DNA of 64,000 bases from Vibrio mediterranei (GTDB lineage: Bacteria; Pseudomonadota; Gammaproteobacteria; Enterobacterales; Vibrionaceae), in assembly GCF_900088415.1 (NCBI RefSeq), contig NZ_FLLQ01000001.1, positions 1 through 64,000 on the forward strand, in the 5' to 3' direction. The notes under the pieces were generated by a model. The model searched no databases, was not told where the DNA came from, and worked only from the letters and a program-made list of their open reading frames with translations. Each line of letters opens with the position of its first letter. Position 1 is the stretch's first letter. Made by a program: the position numbers and the translations under genes. Shown here one piece after another: positions 15,766 to 25,231 of the stretch.

Positions 15766-16794
15766 ATGAATGCAAGAAGTCCTCATATTGACCAAGCGGC
15801 ATTGGATGCAAAGCATCCGGTTATTTTGGAAGCCAAAGACCTTTGCATCGACTTTCGCAAAAAAGGTGACTCTATTTTTTCACCAAAGCAGTACTTACGT
15901 GCTGTTAATGGACTCAATTTCCAACTACGTGAAGCGCGTTGTGTAGCAGTGGTTGGGGAGTCTGGGTGTGGCAAAAGTACCAGTGCAAAAATAGCGACTA
16001 AGATTCACAAGGCCACAGAAGGTGGTATCTATTATCACGGCACCAACATCGATGAATTTACCTCTGGAGAAGAGCTAGATGCATATCGACGCGATGTACA
16101 GATGGTATTCCAAGACCCGTTCAGTTCGTTAAATCCGCTGCATACGATTCGCTATCACCTGATGCGTCCAATGCAGATTTACCACGGATTAAAACCGGGT
16201 AAAGAAATGGAATATCGCCTAATAAAAATCCTAACCCAAGTGGGTTTAACACCGCCGCAAGAAGTGTTGGATAAGTTTCCACATCAGTTGTCAGGCGGTC
16301 AACGTCAGCGTGTTTTCTTGGCAAAAACACTGGCTATAGGTGCGAAAGTGATTCTGGCGGATGAGCCAACGTCAATGTTGGATGTCTCGATTCGAATTGG
16401 TGTGCTTAACTTAATGAATCGCATGAAGCATGAGATGGGCAAGTCATTTATGTATATCACCCATGATATTGCTACGGCACGCTATTTTGCAGAAGACACC
16501 ATAGTGTTGTACTGCGGTCATATGGTCGAGTGGGGAGATACAGAGCAAATCACGCAAAACCCACAACACCCGTATACCCAGTTATTGCTTGCGGCGGTGC
16601 CGGATCCGAGCCGCAGCATTCACGAGAAACTACCAACGCACCGCTCGATGGAAACACCAATGTGGTCACCTGAAAAGAAAGGTTGCCCGTACGCAGGGCG
16701 TTGCCCACAGGCGAAAGCGGAATGTTCGCAGTATTTGCCTGAACCGGTAGAAATTTCAGCTAATCACTTTACTCGTTGTCATTTATTCACATAG
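15766..16794 (+). CDS. Oligosaccharide ABC importer, ATPase 2 (DppF/OppF type)
   Basis: A 342-residue ATPase that starts three bases after the previous stop. Walker A is GESGCGKST, the Q-loop segment MVFQDPFSSLNPLHT is typical of OppF, the signature is LSGGQRQRVFLAKTL, and Walker B is VILADEPTSMLD. The Met in place of Ala after the D-loop region is a small departure from the usual SALD/TALD. The C-terminal domain repeats the cysteine cluster (CPYAGRCPQAKAEC). It would pair with ATPase 1 to form a heterodimeric engine. Confidence 0.88.
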   Translation: MNARSPHIDQAALDAKHPVILEAKDLCIDFRKKGDSIFSPKQYLRAVNGLNFQLREARCVAVVGESGCGKSTSAKIATKIHKATEGGIYYHGTNIDEFTSGEELDAYRRDVQMVFQDPFSSLNPLHTIRYHLMRPMQIYHGLKPGKEMEYRLIKILTQVGLTPPQEVLDKFPHQLSGGQRQRVFLAKTLAIGAKVILADEPTSMLDVSIRIGVLNLMNRMKHEMGKSFMYITHDIATARYFAEDTIVLYCGHMVEWGDTEQITQNPQHPYTQLLLAAVPDPSRSIHEKLPTHRSMETPMWSPEKKGCPYAGRCPQAKAECSQYLPEPVEISANHFTRCHLFT

Positions 16795-16815
16795 TTTTGT
16801 ATTTAGGAATTCAAG

Positions 16816-19383
16816 ATGTCTTATCAAACACCTTACTTTAAAGAATGGCCACAAATTAAATCTGCAATCGCTAAAGACGCTGCAATAGAAAACGAAGTCG
16901 CAAGCATTGTGGCTCAGATGACTACCGAAGAGAAACTGGGTCAGATGATTCAGCCGGATCTTCGCGGTGTAAGCCCAGAAGAGGCTAAGCAATACAAGTT
17001 AGGCTCAATATTGAATGGCGGCGGAGCATGGCCAAACGAGAATAAGCACTCTAGCGCTCAAGATTGGAGCGATAAAGCGGATGAGTTCTGGCATGCGATT
17101 GAAGAAGCCTATGCAGATAGGCCATTCCGTATTCCATTTATGTGGGCGACTGATGCAGTGCATGGTCACAACAATGTATTTAGCGCGACAGTCTTCCCGC
17201 ACAACATTGGTTTAGGCGCAGCACGCGACCCTGAGTTGATTCAACGAATTGGCAAAATTACGGCGGTTGAAGTTGCAGCAACAGGATTAGACTGGACCTT
17301 TGCTCCAACAGTAGCAACGCCACGTGATTTACGTTGGGGACGTGTTTACGAGGGTTACTCTGAAGATCCTGAAATCACCTTCGCTTATGCCGCTAAAATG
17401 GTCACGGGCCTTCAAGGTACGGCGGATGATCTGAAAGGTGAGCATCATGTGATTTCTAACGTGAAACACTGGGTTGGAGATGGCGGTACGCTCACTGGGG
17501 TAGACAGAGGTAAAAATGGCTACTCAGAAGATCTACTCAGAAATATCCATGCAATGGGCTATTTCAGCGGTCTAGAGGCCGGTGCTCAAGTAGTCATGTC
17601 TTCATTCAATACATGGGAAAATGAAGCGAATTATGACCACAATCCCGAAGTGGGTGAGCGCTATAACTATAAGATTCATGGTAGTAAATATCTTCTAAAT
17701 GATGTGCTCAAAGGCAAAATGGGCTTCGATGGTCTTATTGTCACGGATTGGCATGGGCATGCGGAAGTTAGCAAATGTACCGACGGCGATGCAACGTATG
17801 CGATTAATGCAGGCAACGATGTGTTAATGGTTCCGGTGCATGAGCACTGGATAGCGGTGTACCACAAAGCGCTAGAAGACATTAAGTCAGGTGTAATTCC
17901 AATGGAGCGTATCGACGATGCGGTTACTCGTATTCTCCGCGTCAAAATGCGTGCTGGTTTATGGGATAAGCCTTCACCGAAAAAGAGAGCGCTAGCAGGC
18001 AAGCAATCTTTATTGGGTGCGCCAGAGCATCGAGAAGTAGCACGAGAAGCGGTACGCAAATCTTTGGTGTTATTAAAAAACAAAGATCAGTTATTACCTC
18101 TGAATCCAAATCAAAAAGTATTGCTTACGGGTAGTGCTGCAGACGACCTACAAAAGCAGTCTGGTGGTTGGAACTTAACGTGGCAGGGTGATGAGAATAC
18201 ACTTGATGATTTCCCGGGAGCAACGACGTTCAAAATGGCTCTTGTCAATGAACTGAGTTGTGACAATGTCACTTACGATCCGCAACTAGAGTCGACTATT
18301 CAAGCAGGCGATGTTGCAATTGTAGTCATTGGTGAAGATCCTTACGCTGAAATGATGGGTGATATCAAGGCCTGGCAAACACTTGAGTTTGGCAAGCTTA
18401 AACGTAGCTACAAGGCTGATGTAGAGAAAATTCACAAGTTACACAAGCTGGGTGCTAAAGTGATTACCGTATTCTACAGCGGTCGTCCTTTGTACTTAAA
18501 TGAAGAGATAGCTAAGTCGAATGCCTTTGTCGCTGCTTGGCTTCCAGGAAGTGAAGGTGAGGGCATCACAGATGTGTTGATTGCTGACGCTCAAGGTAAC
18601 GCTCGTTATGACTTCCAAGGTAAGCTGTCATACAGTTGGCCAAATAAAAAACGAAGTGCAACGGTCAGCCGTATTCCGCCACATATTCCAGATTATCAGG
18701 TGTCTGAGTTGGAGCAATCTCCATTGGGTGAGCACGCTCCGTTATTTGAATACGGCTACGGACTCAACTATTCAGATACGCTTCAACAGGCCGACCTTGA
18801 CCAGATCGAGTTGGATGAGGCTGGTACTCAGGGTGAAGGTGTCGCCGATAGTGCTACAGAGATATACGGTATCAAATCGACAATTGGTGATTTCCAACTG
18901 AAAGTCGCCGATTTTGTTCATTGGATCGGCAGCGATGTATCGCGCAACAATCCTATGTCTCTGAGAACGATAGATACCAAACCGTATAACTATCAGCAGC
19001 AGCAAGATGCGGTAGAGTTGACGTTCAAAGGTGGGTTTGCTGCTGCCTATATCCAAACAGGTGACGGTGGTGTTGAGAACCTAACCGGTTATGGTTCTGA
19101 GAAAGGTACACTGAGCTTTGAAGTGAAAGTGTCAAAAGCTGCTACGCATCCCGTTTATCTCTCATTACAGAAATGGACAGAGAACAAGATTGATGATGAT
19201 GTGATTAAGCTTGATATCAGTGCTCAGTTACAAACTCTAGACGAGTTCGTGGTCGTTAACATACCTGTGGGTTGGTTCGTAGAACAAGGCGTTGAATTGG
19301 CGTATTTAGATACACCGTTTATGCTATTTACAGCAGGTGAGTTAACGACCGTTCTGGCGAATATTCGTTGGTACAATCGCTAG
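16816..19383 (+). CDS. Glycoside hydrolase family 3, exo-1,3/1,4-beta-glucanase type
   Basis: The 855-residue protein has the GH3 layout: an (alpha/beta)8 barrel with RWGRVYEGYSEDP and KHWVGDGGTLTGVDRGKN, and the nucleophile Asp311 in GLIVTDWHGH. A C-terminal sandwich domain with VVIGEDPYAEMMGD follows, then an extra C-terminal beta domain (from about residue 690) like that of ExoP-type exo-glucanases. No signal peptide is present, so the enzyme should be cytoplasmic, unlike many ExoP homologues. It is the last gene of the importer operon, 21 bp after ATPase 2. Release of glucose from imported beta-gluco-oligosaccharides is the likely role. A strong terminator follows. Confidence 0.88.
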   Translation: MSYQTPYFKEWPQIKSAIAKDAAIENEVASIVAQMTTEEKLGQMIQPDLRGVSPEEAKQYKLGSILNGGGAWPNENKHSSAQDWSDKADEFWHAIEEAYADRPFRIPFMWATDAVHGHNNVFSATVFPHNIGLGAARDPELIQRIGKITAVEVAATGLDWTFAPTVATPRDLRWGRVYEGYSEDPEITFAYAAKMVTGLQGTADDLKGEHHVISNVKHWVGDGGTLTGVDRGKNGYSEDLLRNIHAMGYFSGLEAGAQVVMSSFNTWENEANYDHNPEVGERYNYKIHGSKYLLNDVLKGKMGFDGLIVTDWHGHAEVSKCTDGDATYAINAGNDVLMVPVHEHWIAVYHKALEDIKSGVIPMERIDDAVTRILRVKMRAGLWDKPSPKKRALAGKQSLLGAPEHREVAREAVRKSLVLLKNKDQLLPLNPNQKVLLTGSAADDLQKQSGGWNLTWQGDENTLDDFPGATTFKMALVNELSCDNVTYDPQLESTIQAGDVAIVVIGEDPYAEMMGDIKAWQTLEFGKLKRSYKADVEKIHKLHKLGAKVITVFYSGRPLYLNEEIAKSNAFVAAWLPGSEGEGITDVLIADAQGNARYDFQGKLSYSWPNKKRSATVSRIPPHIPDYQVSELEQSPLGEHAPLFEYGYGLNYSDTLQQADLDQIELDEAGTQGEGVADSATEIYGIKSTIGDFQLKVADFVHWIGSDVSRNNPMSLRTIDTKPYNYQQQQDAVELTFKGGFAAAYIQTGDGGVENLTGYGSEKGTLSFEVKVSKAATHPVYLSLQKWTENKIDDDVIKLDISAQLQTLDEFVVVNIPVGWFVEQGVELAYLDTPFMLFTAGELTTVLANIRWYNR

Positions 19384-19404
19384 TGAACTAAACGATAATT
19401 ATGG

Positions 19405-19438
19405 ACAAAAAAGACTCCCTTGGTGGAGTCTTTTTTGT
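19405..19438 (+). terminator. Rho-independent terminator of the importer-GH3 operon
   Basis: A perfect 14-bp stem (ACAAAAAAGACTCC / GGAGTCTTTTTTGT) with a six-base loop and a T run inside the descending arm, 22 bp after the GH3 stop. Confidence 0.85.
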
Positions 19439-19604
19439 ATCTACAAGCCACTATTCTAGGCGTAAATAATATACTTTGGCTGTCACGGGCTAGTTTTTTG
19501 ATAGCGACATGTGAACCGTAAACTTTTACTTGAGTCACACAAAAGGCTGCAATAGGATATAACGACCATCTGGTTGATTTGAAAGTGTATCGAGCGTGTC
19601 TTAA

Positions 19605-20552
19605 ATGAATAAAAAAGCAACTATCCAACGTGCCGCAGAATTGGCCGGCGTTTCTATCGCCTCGGTCAGCCGTGCCTTGAATGATAAGCCAGGTATTAGT
19701 GTTAGCAAGCGAGAAGAAATACTGAGTATTTGTCGCGAGCTAGGTTACGTTCCTCATTCTTTGAGAATGTTGCCGCCTAAATCTGGAATCGTGGCGGTTT
19801 CCATTGGTAGCGATGTTATCGAGGAGTCACGTTATATGGGATTGTTGTGGCCCGCATTATCTTTTGCACTGCAAAGAACGGGTCGGCGACTATTACCAGT
19901 CAATACTGGTGAAATGGCAGGTAATGAATTGGCTGGCGTGGTGTTGCTGAACGTGATTGAGAACGATCCCCGTGTCGAGCATTTAGTAGCTAAAAGCATA
20001 CCCTTTGTTTCAATTGGGAGTGTTGCCAATCAGTTTTGGGTTGCGCCCGATGATTTCAATGGTGAACGAATGGCGGTAGAGTATCTTATAAAGCGGGGGT
20101 TTAACCGGATTGGCTGTGTGACTCATACTGGTAATGGGTTAGTCTATAAACATCGATTACAAGGTTATCGTTCTGCCATGGCTGAACGACAGCTGCCCAC
20201 CATCGAATTTCATTTAGAACAAAAGCACAGTGCCGAGCTGGTTGCATATCGTTACTTTTTAACCATCGAGTCAAAAAGCCTACAGGAACTTGATGCTCTG
20301 GTTTGTGAAAGTGATGAGGTGGCGATAGGTATAAAAATTGCCCTAGAAGATAGAGGGCTTAATGTACCAAAAGACATAGCTATTGTGGGGTTTGATGGCT
20401 TACCACGTTTTTCAAAAGAACTGACAACCATCAAACAAGACGTCAATGCAATAGCTGAAAAAGCTGCAATATTGTTGGAGTCTGCTATTGCTGGTGAACA
20501 ACCCGTTGGTGTTGTATTACCCGTGAAACTAAAAATAGGTCAAACAGCCTGA
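19605..20552 (+). CDS. LacI-family transcriptional regulator
   Basis: A 315-residue protein with the LacI helix-turn-helix at the N-terminus (TIQRAAELAGVSIASVSRALND). The hinge helix region follows, then a periplasmic-binding-like effector domain (GIVAVSIGSDV, IAIVGFDGLPRF, LTTIKQD). It lies between the GH3 operon and the second binding-protein gene and is the only regulator inside the sugar locus, so it probably controls both. Its operators were not identified with confidence. The paired palindromes at 10747 and 10923 are candidates. Confidence 0.88.
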   Translation: MNKKATIQRAAELAGVSIASVSRALNDKPGISVSKREEILSICRELGYVPHSLRMLPPKSGIVAVSIGSDVIEESRYMGLLWPALSFALQRTGRRLLPVNTGEMAGNELAGVVLLNVIENDPRVEHLVAKSIPFVSIGSVANQFWVAPDDFNGERMAVEYLIKRGFNRIGCVTHTGNGLVYKHRLQGYRSAMAERQLPTIEFHLEQKHSAELVAYRYFLTIESKSLQELDALVCESDEVAIGIKIALEDRGLNVPKDIAIVGFDGLPRFSKELTTIKQDVNAIAEKAAILLESAIAGEQPVGVVLPVKLKIGQTA

Positions 20553-20582
20553 TTCTTTAATGATCCATATCACTTAGTTTTG

Positions 20583-20620
20583 GGATTTAACGCTGGCTGC
20601 GCAGCGCTTAATCCTTATTT
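20583..20620 (+). terminator. Terminator after the LacI gene
   Basis: A 13-base arm pair (GGATTTAACGCTG / CAGCGCTTAATCC, eleven pairs) with a six-base loop, followed by TTATTT, lies 30 bp after the LacI stop. The remainder of the gap to 20987 is AT-rich, probably holds the promoter of the second binding protein, and shows nothing else recognisable. Confidence 0.6.
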
Positions 20621-20986
20621 GTTAGATCTGAGCAAGTCCGCTGCAATGTAGTGAAGCTCTTTCCCTATCCGTCACCTTTATCTCTCCAACTTAAATCGAC
20701 AAAGTTTCCTTCTGGGTAATGAGTTAAATCATTGAATTATAGTCATTATTTTGAGCTTTCATCTCCGCCATTCCCATTTGTTTCATATGTGAGCCATAAA
20801 TGTAATGTCATTCATAAATAGCACAAATCAATTTGTAAATGTTTTCTCTTGTGATCGAAGTTTAAGTAAGTATTTACGTAACTCATTAAAGTGGGTTCAG
20901 TGATTATTGAAATGGAACCATACAGATTACGTTGAGCGTCGAGTAATAGGATGGTCGTTATAAGCAAATTAAAGTAGAGGATCGTT

Positions 20987-22648
20987 ATGAAAAAAGTCGG
21001 GATAGCTGCACTTGCTTTGTTATTCAGTGTCTCAACGCCAACCTTCGCGCAATCAGATAAGGCACCTAACCTTAAGATTTTGAGCGAAGGAACTACAGGT
21101 TGGGTAAAAAACTTCAACCCTTGGGTAGGAGGTCGCGATGTTACAGATCTAATGTATGAACCACTCTATGTGTTTAATAAGTTGGATAGTAGCCAAGATT
21201 TCCCATGGCTAGCAACGGGGTATGAACTGTCGGATGACCTAGCATCACTAACCGTGGTTTTACGAGAAGGAGTCAAATGGTCGGATGGAGAAAACTTTTC
21301 CGCTGATGACGTTATTTTTACCTACCAGTATATGCAGAAACATCCCGAGATTGACTTGAGTGGGATGGGCAAGAAAGTAACAAAAGTAGAAAAGTTAGGT
21401 GAACATAAAATTAAACTTCATCTGGCAAAGCCGAATGCTTTCGCACAGTTTGATGTTATTGATCAATCATTTCTAATTGTACCCAAACACATCTGGGAAA
21501 ATATAGATCAACCTGCGCAGTATACCAACGTTAACCCTGTTGGTACGGGACCATTCACTGAGATCGAACGCTTTAACCCACAAGTCTATATTGTTTGTCA
21601 AAATAATCACTACTGGAACGACAAATTGGCCGTTCCTTGTGTCGAGTTTCCTCAGTTTAGTACCAATGATAATGGTTTAGAGCTGATGACAAAGGGAGAA
21701 ACTGACTGGAACAGCCTGTTTATACCAGATGTAGAACGTATGTTTGTGGACAAGGCGGAGGGGAATAAATACTGGTTCCCTTCTTATGATGGCGTAAGAA
21801 TCACCCTAAACTATCAGACCCAGAATGAAGGTGCTAGGGAGGCGTTCGATAATCTAGATTTCCGTAAAGCCTTTAACTTAGCTATGGATCGAGAAGCGAT
21901 GATTGACATCGGAGTTTATGGCTATGTTACGGGGAATAACCCTGCCTCTGGTCTGCCCCCGTTCCTTTGGGAGTGGCGCAATGAGAAAGCTGACAATATC
22001 TGGGCTGAATACTATCAATATGACCTAAAGCAAGCTCAGCAATATTTGGATCTTGGTGGCTTTAAAGATGTAACGGGAGATGGTTTCCGAGAAACCCCAA
22101 GCGGAAAACCGCTGAATTTTATCGTTCAAGTGCCAAGTGGGTGGTCAGACTGGATTAACAACGCGTCGATTGCGGTTGAAGGGTTGCGTGACATTGGTAT
22201 CAACGCCAATGTCACTACCCCTGAAACCAATCTGTACGTATCCAATTGGGAGTCAAATAATTTTGACGCTTGTTTTTGCGGTAACTCGATTCAGTCGTCA
22301 ATTTGGAAGTTCTATGAACATACCACGCACTCACGCTATGCAAATACTGCAAATTGGTGGTCAACAGGTATGACCAATCATATTAACCTTGAAATAGATA
22401 AGCTCATTGATGAGTTAGCTGTGACGGTTGATAAATCGGCTCAAAAAGTGATCGTTGACCAAATCGAAATGTATTACGCGCAGTACCTTGTTCATATTCC
22501 TCTTTATTACAATAGCACTTGGTTTAGCTACAACGATAGCCGCTATGTTGGGTGGTTCTCCGAACAGAATCCTGTGGCGTTGCCTGTGCCGTGGAGTCGC
22601 TTGAATCGCATTGTACAAGTTATGCACCTTAAGCCGAGAGCACGATAA
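20987..22648 (+). CDS. Second oligosaccharide-binding protein (SBP family 5), no own permease
   Basis: A 553-residue exported protein (signal peptide about residues 1-21, ending TFA). It aligns along its whole length with the binding protein at 11050, sharing NLKIL, TGWV.NFNPW, PWLATGYELSDDL, IVPKHIW, VQVPSGWSDW and the C-terminal LKP ending. No permease or ATPase follows. The next gene is a GH63-like hydrolase. The simplest reading is that it feeds the single importer at 12822-16794 with a different oligosaccharide. It has its own promoter region of about 370 bp after the LacI terminator. Confidence 0.88.
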   Translation: MKKVGIAALALLFSVSTPTFAQSDKAPNLKILSEGTTGWVKNFNPWVGGRDVTDLMYEPLYVFNKLDSSQDFPWLATGYELSDDLASLTVVLREGVKWSDGENFSADDVIFTYQYMQKHPEIDLSGMGKKVTKVEKLGEHKIKLHLAKPNAFAQFDVIDQSFLIVPKHIWENIDQPAQYTNVNPVGTGPFTEIERFNPQVYIVCQNNHYWNDKLAVPCVEFPQFSTNDNGLELMTKGETDWNSLFIPDVERMFVDKAEGNKYWFPSYDGVRITLNYQTQNEGAREAFDNLDFRKAFNLAMDREAMIDIGVYGYVTGNNPASGLPPFLWEWRNEKADNIWAEYYQYDLKQAQQYLDLGGFKDVTGDGFRETPSGKPLNFIVQVPSGWSDWINNASIAVEGLRDIGINANVTTPETNLYVSNWESNNFDACFCGNSIQSSIWKFYEHTTHSRYANTANWWSTGMTNHINLEIDKLIDELAVTVDKSAQKVIVDQIEMYYAQYLVHIPLYYNSTWFSYNDSRYVGWFSEQNPVALPVPWSRLNRIVQVMHLKPRAR

Positions 22649-22783
22649 AAAAAGGCAGTTAACGAAGGTGGTTAATACTAGGTAAATGGTAAGCACTGTA
22701 AGAGATAAGAGTCGATCTGAGTCTTGCTTATGGATGAAGGTTGGTTCTGCAAGAAGAGTGACCGTGAAATAGGAAACGACAAA

Positions 22784-24307
22784 ATGCGTTTTAGAAAAGA
22801 GTTTAATAATGGTGTGATTGTTGACGAAGATGCGCGTACTGGCTTTATTGAGATATATGTTGACCCTGAAGTCCAGAGTCGCAATGTATTCATGGAGAAA
22901 GCGGTTGAACAACAGTCGTTACCTTGTTTTGAAGATCACATCGTTCGATTGCCGCAGATCAACTGGGACACCAACCCTAATGTTGTTGAAGGGTACTACA
23001 AAACATGGCAAATAGCATTCAGCAACCTTCGTCAGCCGACTGCTGAGAATGGTTTTGTCAGCAACTTTATCGATACTGCCTTTAACAACTATTTGTTTAT
23101 GTGGGATAGCGCATTTATCACTATGTTTGGTAAATACGCTAATCACTGTTTCCCATTTATCCAAACCTTGGATAATCTCTATGTTAAACAGAGACCGGAC
23201 GGGTTCATTAGTCGTGAGATCTCGATTGAAAATGGAAATGAGCACTTCCATCGACATGACCCAGTATCAACCGGGCCCAATATTTTGCCTTGGGCAGAGT
23301 GGCAACATTATGAGCTAACGGGAGACCTGCAACGTTTGCGCGAGGTGTTTCCGCCGCTTTTGGGTCTACATCGTTGGATCGCAGACAACAGAACTTGGAA
23401 AGATGGATCTTATTGGGGTTGTGGTTGGTCTTGTGGTATGGACAACCAATTACGGGTGGAAAAAGAAAAACAAGATTATTCTCACCACAGTCATTCATCG
23501 TGGATTGACGTAACACTCCAACAATATCTGTCTGGAACACTTTTAGTAAAAATACATGAAGAGATTCAATCGGGAGAGGACATTAATAGCATTAAACAAG
23601 AGCTGGCCAACCTCAAGTCCCTGATCAACCAAAAAATGTGGGATCCCTCCCGTCAGTTCTATTTTGATACGCTCCGTGATGACTCGTTTTCTACGATTAA
23701 GTCGATCGCAGCATATTGGGCGTTGCTAACCGACCTTGTCCCGGAAGAACATATGGCAGATTTCGTCGCTCACCTTGATGATGAGAGTAGTTTTAAACGT
23801 CCGCACAGGGTGCCAGCGATGGCCGCGGACTGTGAACATTACGCTGATGACGGTGGGTATTGGCGAGGAGGGGTTTGGGCGCCTACCAATTATATGGTGT
23901 TGAAAGGGCTAGAGTGTCATGGTTTCCATCATTTAGCCTTCGATATAGCACTAAACCATGTACAACACGTCGCCGCTATCTATGGTGAGACCGGTACGGT
24001 GTGGGAGAACTACTCTCCCGAGTTGTCACGCCCAGGAGAGCCTGCTAAGCGCGATTTTGTTGGCTGGAGTGGCCTAAGCCTTATCAGTATTTTAATAGAG
24101 TTTGTCTTTGGGATAAAAATGGATGTTCCAAACAACCAGATTGTTATTCGACCTTATCTTGATGAAGCCTATTCTGTACGAAAACTGCAGTTTGGTACGC
24201 TTGGCTCTGTCGATATCGAGGTTAGCAGCAAAGTGGACGCTAGTGGGTTAGATAGAGTTGTGGTGAAAACTGCTCTTGATATAAACATCACAGTCATTGA
24301 TGGGTAG
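22784..24307 (+). CDS. GH63/GH37-like (alpha/alpha)6 glycoside hydrolase
   Basis: From the ATG at 22784 (AGGA site nine bases upstream) the frame gives 507 residues. The same frame is open to 22724, but that extension has no good ribosome site. Signatures of the mannosyl-oligosaccharide glucosidase/trehalase-like barrel are visible: LFMWDSAFITMFG near residue 110, the tandem GYWRGGVWAPTNYMVLKGL, and GTVWENYSPE, with Asp and Glu residues typical of the acid/base pair. No signal peptide, so it is cytoplasmic. Substrate unknown. Position next to a duplicated oligosaccharide-binding protein suggests an imported gluco-oligosaccharide. Confidence 0.8.
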   Translation: MRFRKEFNNGVIVDEDARTGFIEIYVDPEVQSRNVFMEKAVEQQSLPCFEDHIVRLPQINWDTNPNVVEGYYKTWQIAFSNLRQPTAENGFVSNFIDTAFNNYLFMWDSAFITMFGKYANHCFPFIQTLDNLYVKQRPDGFISREISIENGNEHFHRHDPVSTGPNILPWAEWQHYELTGDLQRLREVFPPLLGLHRWIADNRTWKDGSYWGCGWSCGMDNQLRVEKEKQDYSHHSHSSWIDVTLQQYLSGTLLVKIHEEIQSGEDINSIKQELANLKSLINQKMWDPSRQFYFDTLRDDSFSTIKSIAAYWALLTDLVPEEHMADFVAHLDDESSFKRPHRVPAMAADCEHYADDGGYWRGGVWAPTNYMVLKGLECHGFHHLAFDIALNHVQHVAAIYGETGTVWENYSPELSRPGEPAKRDFVGWSGLSLISILIEFVFGIKMDVPNNQIVIRPYLDEAYSVRKLQFGTLGSVDIEVSSKVDASGLDRVVVKTALDINITVIDG

Positions 24308-24409
24308 AACAAAGTACGTTGCGTAACTGAGTGGGCAATCTGACGTTCTACATTGTTATTAGCTATCGCAACAATCATCCTATTTTTAATTGGTTAATTA
24401 GGTTTTAAT

Positions 24410-25186
24410 ATGAGTAAATCAAATATAGTTCTCGGAGCAATCGCCTTGACATTAGTCTCTTCTCCTTTGCACGCGAGTTGGCAGAAAAAAACATTCACTA
24501 GCGATGGATTTACACTTCCATATCAATTATTTACACCCATACATGAAGGTAAAGTACCGTTGGTTATTCACCTTCATGGTAGTGGTGAGGCTGGAACGGA
24601 TAACCTGGCGCAGATGTATCAAGGAACGAATATTGGCCCACAGTATTTTAGCAATAATGAAAACCAAAGCATTCAAGCGGCTTACATAATGGCTCCACAA
24701 ACACCTAAACCGATGCGATGGGCATCTAAGTCACTAGAACCTTATGTATATGCAAACACGCCATCGACAGAATCGATGACTGCGCTACTGCGATTGATTG
24801 ATAAGATGGTTGCGGAAAATGCTGAGATAGACCCGCATCGAATTTACATGACGGGCTTATCGCGGGGGGGACAAGGTGTTTGGAATGCAATGATACAGCG
24901 CCCCGACCTGTTCGCGGCTGCTGTGCCGATCGCTGGCAGTGCCGACACTGCAGAGGCTGGGCGAATTGCCAACATTCCAACTTGGGTATTTCATGGGGTC
25001 GACGACGGTGTGACTAATGTTGATTATAGTCGGCAGATCGTTGACGCAGTGATTCGCTCTGGTGGTTCGACGGCAAACATTCGCTATACAGAAATTGAAG
25101 GTGGGCAACATGACGACTCATGGCTAACGGCTTATGGCAGCTCAGATCTGTACCTTTGGTTGGTAAATAAGCGCAAATCTGAGTGA
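24410..25186 (+). CDS. Exported alpha/beta-hydrolase esterase
   Basis: A 258-residue protein with a signal peptide (about residues 1-22, ending LHA). The core is an alpha/beta-hydrolase: VPLVIHLHGSGEAG for the oxyanion region, nucleophile Ser151 in TGLSRGGQG, an acidic residue near HGVDDGV and a histidine in GGQHDDSW. It resembles the predicted peptidase / phospholipase-carboxylesterase group often found in polysaccharide loci. Removal of ester groups from an oligosaccharide in the periplasm is plausible but not shown. It lies about 100 bp after the GH63-like gene and faces a convergent LysR gene. Confidence 0.78.
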   Translation: MSKSNIVLGAIALTLVSSPLHASWQKKTFTSDGFTLPYQLFTPIHEGKVPLVIHLHGSGEAGTDNLAQMYQGTNIGPQYFSNNENQSIQAAYIMAPQTPKPMRWASKSLEPYVYANTPSTESMTALLRLIDKMVAENAEIDPHRIYMTGLSRGGQGVWNAMIQRPDLFAAAVPIAGSADTAEAGRIANIPTWVFHGVDDGVTNVDYSRQIVDAVIRSGGSTANIRYTEIEGGQHDDSWLTAYGSSDLYLWLVNKRKSE

Positions 25187-25231
25187 TAGCTCTGCATCGA
25201 GATCGTTATCATCAGTGATTTTACGAACCGA

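Noticed and set aside
18772..19056. 94-codon frame antisense to the GH3 gene, and other long antisense frames in the sugar and polyamine operons
   Set aside because: They mirror the codon pattern of the well-supported sense genes and have no ribosome sites.
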